From: Brucella gallinifaecis | GTDB lineage: Bacteria > Pseudomonadota > Alphaproteobacteria > Rhizobiales > Rhizobiaceae | Assembly (NCBI RefSeq): GCF_006476605.1 | Contig: NZ_ML636808.1 | Location: 1 to 64,000, forward strand | Direction of reading: 5' to 3' | DNA: 64,000 nt | Shown here: positions 58,693-64,000 of the stretch, piece by piece | How the letters are laid out: every line of letters begins with the position of its first letter | Numbering within the stretch: the first letter of the stretch is position 1 | The notes under the pieces: model-generated | The model's input: the letters and a program-made list of their open reading frames with translations, nothing else | Told to the model about the DNA's origin: nothing | Databases searched by the model: none | Translations under genes and position numbers: made by a program

Positions 58693-60128
58693 TTACTGTT
58701 CGCATCCTTCGTTGCATTGCGGGCGATATCAAGCCCCATTGTCAATAGTTGCGCGGCCTGTTCTCTCGTAACCGCTTCTACATAGCAGCGTAATTCCGGC
58801 GCATTGCCTGATGCGCGATAATGGATTGCGTTGCCTGATGCAAAAAACAGCTTCACGCCATCAATTGTTTCAAGCCGTACCACGACGTCGCTGATCGGGA
58901 AAAGCTGTAATCGTGCATCTTCCTGTGTAATGACAGAAAGAAAGGCGGCCGTTTTTTCCTGGGGTATATTTTGTATGCGATCACTCAAGGCAATGCGGAA
59001 ACCATAGCTTGATGCAATTTCAGAGAGTGGTTTTTGTGTCTGTTTGATTGTGTTCAGACAAGCAAGGATTGGCAGCAATGCGTCGCGGGTCGGAAGTGCC
59101 GATAGTTGTTTTCCGTTTTTCTCAATGCTGCTTCCGAGCAATACGCCGCCATTGGCTTCAAAGCCGATAACGCATTTGGCTTCTTCATGCAGAGCTTGCT
59201 GCATGCCTGCAATGACATAAGGTGAGCCAACACGGGTGCGCACAACTTGCGCAAATTTTCCGCATTCTTCCAAAGCTGTATTGGAGGTGACAGGTGTCAC
59301 AATCACATTAGCACCGGCCCAGAAGCAGGTGATAGCGCCGACAAGGTCACCGCGCACAAAATCCCCATGTTCATCGGCAATAAGCGGACGGTCAGCATCA
59401 CCATCAGTCGAAACAATAGCATCGAACTGGTTTTCGCCAGCCCATTTTGCAAGGAGAGTCACATCTTCCGGGCGTAATGCTTCCGTGTCGACAGGCACGA
59501 ACACATCAGAACGGCCAAGCGCTGTTGTTTCAGCACCAAGAGCATTCAGCACTTTTGTAAGCAGGTCACGCGCTACTGATGAGTGTTGATAAATGCCAAT
59601 TTTCAATCCAGTGAGGCTGTTTGCGCCGAGCAGCTGGATATAACGTTGGGCATAGGCGTCAATCGCCTGTTCATTTACCGGCAGGTTTTCGACTTTATGA
59701 GCAACAAGATCATCGGGCAGGGCAGCATAGGCTTTATTGATTGCGGCTTCATCATCCTTGTCGATTTCGCCGTCCGCGCGATAGAATTTGAGACCATTGC
59801 GATCATCCGGGATATGGCTGCCGGTGATCATGATGCATGGTGCATGCTGCGCCATTGCAAAATAACTCAGAGCAGGTGTTGGCAGCACACCGCAATTGAC
59901 GGGCGTTAAACCTGCATCTTCGATTGCACCCATTGCAAGAGCTGCAATGTCAGGGCTTGAAGGGCGCAAGTCCTGCCCGACAAAAACGCGCTCACCTGCG
60001 GCAATATTGCCCCTTTCCTGAAGCATTTTCACAAATGCCAGTGAATAGGCATAGGCGGGCAATCCGTTAAGCTCGGTTGCGAGCCCCCGAAGGCCGCTTG
60101 TGCCGAATTTAAGAGAATTGCCAGTCAT
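58689..60128 (-). CDS. manB: Phosphomannomutase
   Basis: Interconverts mannose-6-phosphate and mannose-1-phosphate. 479 aa, with FGTSGLRG, the phosphoserine loop TGSHIP (Ser104), metal site DGDADRP (about 240), and the sugar-specific FEANGG. Together with manC it provides GDP-mannose. Glucosamine or glucose specificity cannot be ruled out from sequence, but the neighbour argues for mannose. Confidence 0.92.
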   Translation of the reverse strand: MTGNSLKFGTSGLRGLATELNGLPAYAYSLAFVKMLQERGNIAAGERVFVGQDLRPSSPDIAALAMGAIEDAGLTPVNCGVLPTPALSYFAMAQHAPCIMITGSHIPDDRNGLKFYRADGEIDKDDEAAINKAYAALPDDLVAHKVENLPVNEQAIDAYAQRYIQLLGANSLTGLKIGIYQHSSVARDLLTKVLNALGAETTALGRSDVFVPVDTEALRPEDVTLLAKWAGENQFDAIVSTDGDADRPLIADEHGDFVRGDLVGAITCFWAGANVIVTPVTSNTALEECGKFAQVVRTRVGSPYVIAGMQQALHEEAKCVIGFEANGGVLLGSSIEKNGKQLSALPTRDALLPILACLNTIKQTQKPLSEIASSYGFRIALSDRIQNIPQEKTAAFLSVITQEDARLQLFPISDVVVRLETIDGVKLFFASGNAIHYRASGNAPELRCYVEAVTREQAAQLLTMGLDIARNATKDANSK

Positions 60129-60268
60129 GCGGTTTCCGAACCTGGTTTCCAGATCAAAATCAATTTAAAACTCATAAGATAGCTTTGTAAAAAGTCATTC
60201 CTGCTATCGCGTATATTGCATGTCGTTTCAATCATTGCCTATTGATGTGGTTATCGAGAACTTTCCGC

Positions 60269-61354
60269 TTACACATAATCGCGATGCGCAGGCAGGTTGA
60301 AATCGGGCAAGCTTTCAGCCTGTATCACTGCGCGGGCTACGGCCTGCGCCATCACAATTGCGCTAATCGCGCCTATTGCGGTTACATCCGCTTCAACATT
60401 CTTCGCAGTGGCTGTCGAGAGCGCAAAAATCGTATCACCATCCCACATGGTGTGGATCGGATTAATCGTTCGCGCAAACCCATCATGGGCCATGCCGGCA
60501 ATTTTTTTCAACTCGGCCTTGTTAAATGGTGCATTGGTTGCAATCGCACCAATGGTCGTATTGGCGCCTGCGGCTTTAACCACATTGCGCCCCTGCATGA
60601 TCGCATCCATAGAATTGCGAAAGCCTTTATTGTCTTCCTTGCGTGCGCCGGCAAGAATCTGTGTCGAGTTGGGTGCATAAACATCACCCACGGCATTGAC
60701 GGCAACGATCGCGCCAATCACAATATCCGTGCCCGGTACTTTATGGCTTGCAGTACCAAGGCCGCCCTTCATGGCGTAGTCCATGCCAAACATTTTTCCG
60801 ACTGTAGCGCCGGCACCAGCGCCGATATTGCCTTCGCCGGGGGTTTCAGTTCCGGCCGCCTTGCATGCGAGGTAGCCCGCTTCGTCATCCGGGCGTATTG
60901 AAAAATTGCCAACGCCCAAATCCATCAGGACAGCCGCAGGGACAATTGGAACAACGCCCTTGCTGATTTTGAAGCCAAAGCCGTTTTCTTCAAGATAGCG
61001 CATCACGCCGCTCGCAGCATTGAGGCCGTAAGCGCTGCCACCCGAGAGCAGAACCGCATGTACCTGTTCAACCAGATTGATAGGGTCGAGCAGATCGGTC
61101 TCGCGCGTTCCGGGTGCTGAGCCGCGCACATCAACGCCTGCTGTCGCACCTTCTTCACAAAGCAGAACCGTGCAGCCGGTCGGACGCTGTGTCAGCGTGT
61201 GATGACCGAGTTTGATTCCCGGTACATCTGTGATGCTTCCGCCCATGAGTTTGAGCATGTGTGTGTTGCTCCCGCTTGCCGCTCCTGCCTGAGCGCTAAT
61301 GAACGGTATTGTTCCAAATCCTGCAAGTGATTTTGTGAATGTCCGTCTGTCCAT
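60269..61354 (-). CDS. P1/DmpA-family peptidase (S58), Tat signal
   Basis: A self-processing N-terminal nucleophile hydrolase (aminopeptidase/esterase). 361 aa, N-terminal MDRRTFTK (twin-arginine motif), and the processing region with AAGANTTIGAIATNA: cleavage before Thr266 or Thr267 frees the nucleophile. Early GGSAYGLNAASG, and GEGNIGAGAGATVGK are conserved. Substrate is unknown (D-amino acid amides or beta-peptides in relatives). Confidence 0.88.
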   Translation of the reverse strand: MDRRTFTKSLAGFGTIPFISAQAGAASGSNTHMLKLMGGSITDVPGIKLGHHTLTQRPTGCTVLLCEEGATAGVDVRGSAPGTRETDLLDPINLVEQVHAVLLSGGSAYGLNAASGVMRYLEENGFGFKISKGVVPIVPAAVLMDLGVGNFSIRPDDEAGYLACKAAGTETPGEGNIGAGAGATVGKMFGMDYAMKGGLGTASHKVPGTDIVIGAIVAVNAVGDVYAPNSTQILAGARKEDNKGFRNSMDAIMQGRNVVKAAGANTTIGAIATNAPFNKAELKKIAGMAHDGFARTINPIHTMWDGDTIFALSTATAKNVEADVTAIGAISAIVMAQAVARAVIQAESLPDFNLPAHRDYV

Positions 61355-61507
61355 AAGCCTGCTCCCTCAGATGCCCTGCTGCGCGATTTAAAGGGATGAG
61401 TTACCTGATAAATCGTAAAAATTATTACCAGTCACCGAAACTTGTCCGCAAAAGACTTTTCAACCAGTCATAAGCGTGTTACCAGCCAGTGCCAATTCAA
61501 TACGTAA

Positions 61508-63082
<1,575 letters not shown>

Positions 63083-63100
63083 GTATTGGGATGATAGGAT

Positions 63101-63130
63101 AAAAAAGGCGGCTTTTGGGGCCGCTTTTTT
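63101..63130. terminator. Terminator between guaB and oxyR
   Basis: Stem AAAAAAGGCGGC with GCCGCTTTTTT (one bulge), loop TTTTGGG. Bidirectional between the convergent genes. Confidence 0.85.
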
Positions 63131-63131
63131 A

Positions 63132-64000
63132 TTATATGAGGTTAGCAAGCTCCATATCATCAATGAAAAGATGGTTTGCACTTTCGATGATACATTCTGC
63201 CAGAGCCTGAAAGTCCTTGCGGCGTTTGCTTTGTCTTCGCCAGAAGAGGGCAATTTCACGTTTTGGCTGCTCGCCTTCAAATGGCACAATCCGCATATGA
63301 TTGCTGCGTAGTTCTGCACGAACGGCTATTTCAGGAATAAGGGTCAGCCCCATGCCGTGGCTGACCATTTGCAAAAGCGTGGTCATGCTTGTTGCACCAT
63401 ATTTTACCAATTGTCTTTGGGGTGGTAGCGAGCAGACCGCAAGCGCCTGATCGCGCATACAATGGCCTTCTTCAAGCAGCAATAGCCGGTCGAGGACTGC
63501 ATTGTCCTGCGTCAATGGCGAGGAGAGGATCGTCTGGTCATTGCTGGAAGTCGCGATCAGAAAGCGATCATCGAATAGTTTGAGATACGCAAGACGATCA
63601 TCAGTAATTGGTAAAGCCGCGACAATAGCGTCAATTTCACCTGCATTTAACTCATCAAGCAGTTTTGCTGTTACGCTCTCGCGCAATTGCAGGTGGAAAG
63701 AGGGGTGCTGCTCTCTTAGTCGCGGAATAAGATACGGTACCAGATAGGGCGCTACGGTGGGGATGATCCCGAGCCGTAATTGGGTTTGCAGCAGCCCTTT
63801 GCTCTGGGCTGAAATTTCTTCAAGCGTATGCAATTCTTTCAAAATGGTCCTGATACCCGGCAGCAAGTCGCGGCCAAGTTCTGTCATGATGACTTTACGC
63901 TGTGAGCGTTCAAACAGAGGTGCACCTGCCGCAGCCTCCATTTCGGCGATTTGCGACGAGAGGGCAGGTTGCGAAATATGCGCAAGCTCAGCCGCTTTTC
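63132..64000 (-). CDS. oxyR: Hydrogen-peroxide-responsive LysR regulator OxyR, 5' end beyond the window
   Basis: The gene is open to the right edge (reading KAAELAHISQPALSSQIAEM upstream of the internal ATG at 63941), so the N-terminal helix-turn-helix is partly outside. The diagnostic redox pair is present in EEGHCMRDQALAVC: two Cys nine residues apart, as Cys199/Cys208 of OxyR. Effector domain complete (IIPTVAPYLVPYLIP). Peroxide sensing by disulfide formation. katA, often its neighbour, is not in view. Confidence 0.88.
   Translation of the reverse strand, partial: KAAELAHISQPALSSQIAEMEAAAGAPLFERSQRKVIMTELGRDLLPGIRTILKELHTLEEISAQSKGLLQTQLRLGIIPTVAPYLVPYLIPRLREQHPSFHLQLRESVTAKLLDELNAGEIDAIVAALPITDDRLAYLKLFDDRFLIATSSNDQTILSSPLTQDNAVLDRLLLLEEGHCMRDQALAVCSLPPQRQLVKYGATSMTTLLQMVSHGMGLTLIPEIAVRAELRSNHMRIVPFEGEQPKREIALFWRRQSKRRKDFQALAECIIESANHLFIDDMELANLI

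Noticed and set aside
60242-60901. 219-codon plus-strand frame
   Set aside because: Antisense to the P1 peptidase gene; composition is a shadow with many Cys/His/Arg.

Overview
The window reads as chromosomal DNA from an alphaproteobacterium of the order Hyphomicrobiales, most likely a Brucellaceae relative (Brucella, Ochrobactrum or Pseudochrobactrum). The basis is recognisable protein families and their order: hisS-hisZ-hisG, groES-groEL under a CIRCE element, rsmE-gshA, glcDEF, pmbA-cysQ-DUF4170-DUF374-waaA-lpxK next to DUF2093 and mutL, a FucP/GluP-type sugar permease, and phosphomannomutase with mannose-1-phosphate guanylyltransferase. No database search was possible, so the genus is an inference.

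Region 1 (1-6354) is accessory DNA ending at a tRNA-Gln(CTG) gene. It holds a broken Crp-like gene, a secreted alkylsulfatase followed by an outer-membrane channel-like protein, and a mosaic of scraps: a tyrosine-recombinase tail, an IS21-type istB remnant with an internal deletion, and the last two thirds of an FCD-type regulator. A 47-bp copy of the 3' half of tRNA-Gln lies 1.9 kb beyond the intact tRNA in the same orientation, as expected for the far attachment site of an integrated element. The segment between carries a divergent AraC regulator and cupin pair.

Region 2 (6355-33113) is mostly housekeeping. It contains a DUF1127 small protein with a highly structured 3' region and a divergent LysR gene; xseA facing rsmE-gshA; a phosphatase and FadR-type regulator pair; a LysR regulator divergent from the glycolate oxidase genes glcDEF with a LysR-type palindrome between them; an aldo/keto reductase; an L,D-transpeptidase; tag; a LysE exporter; hisS-hisZ-hisG; a sugar permease; DoxX; fumC; and groESL. 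The 3' end of groEL has been tandemly copied twice in 75-bp units.

Region 3 (33114-64000) contains a HAD phosphatase, ribF, a MipA/OmpV protein, ileS, a lipoprotein, tadA, an RluB-like pseudouridine synthase with a long Arg/Gly-rich tail overlapping rsmD, a catalytic and non-catalytic M16 protease pair, a patatin, a Kef-type antiporter, the pmbA-cysQ-DUF4170-DUF374-waaA-lpxK group (lipid A and Kdo assembly), mutL, manB-manC, a P1-family peptidase, guaB and the 5'-truncated (window edge) oxyR.

No rRNA, CRISPR array, intact transposase or complete prophage was seen. I did not find a convincing wholly new defence or metabolic system. The best leads are the tRNA-Gln mini-island, the alkylsulfatase locus, the DUF1127-linked RNA structure and the groEL tail duplication.
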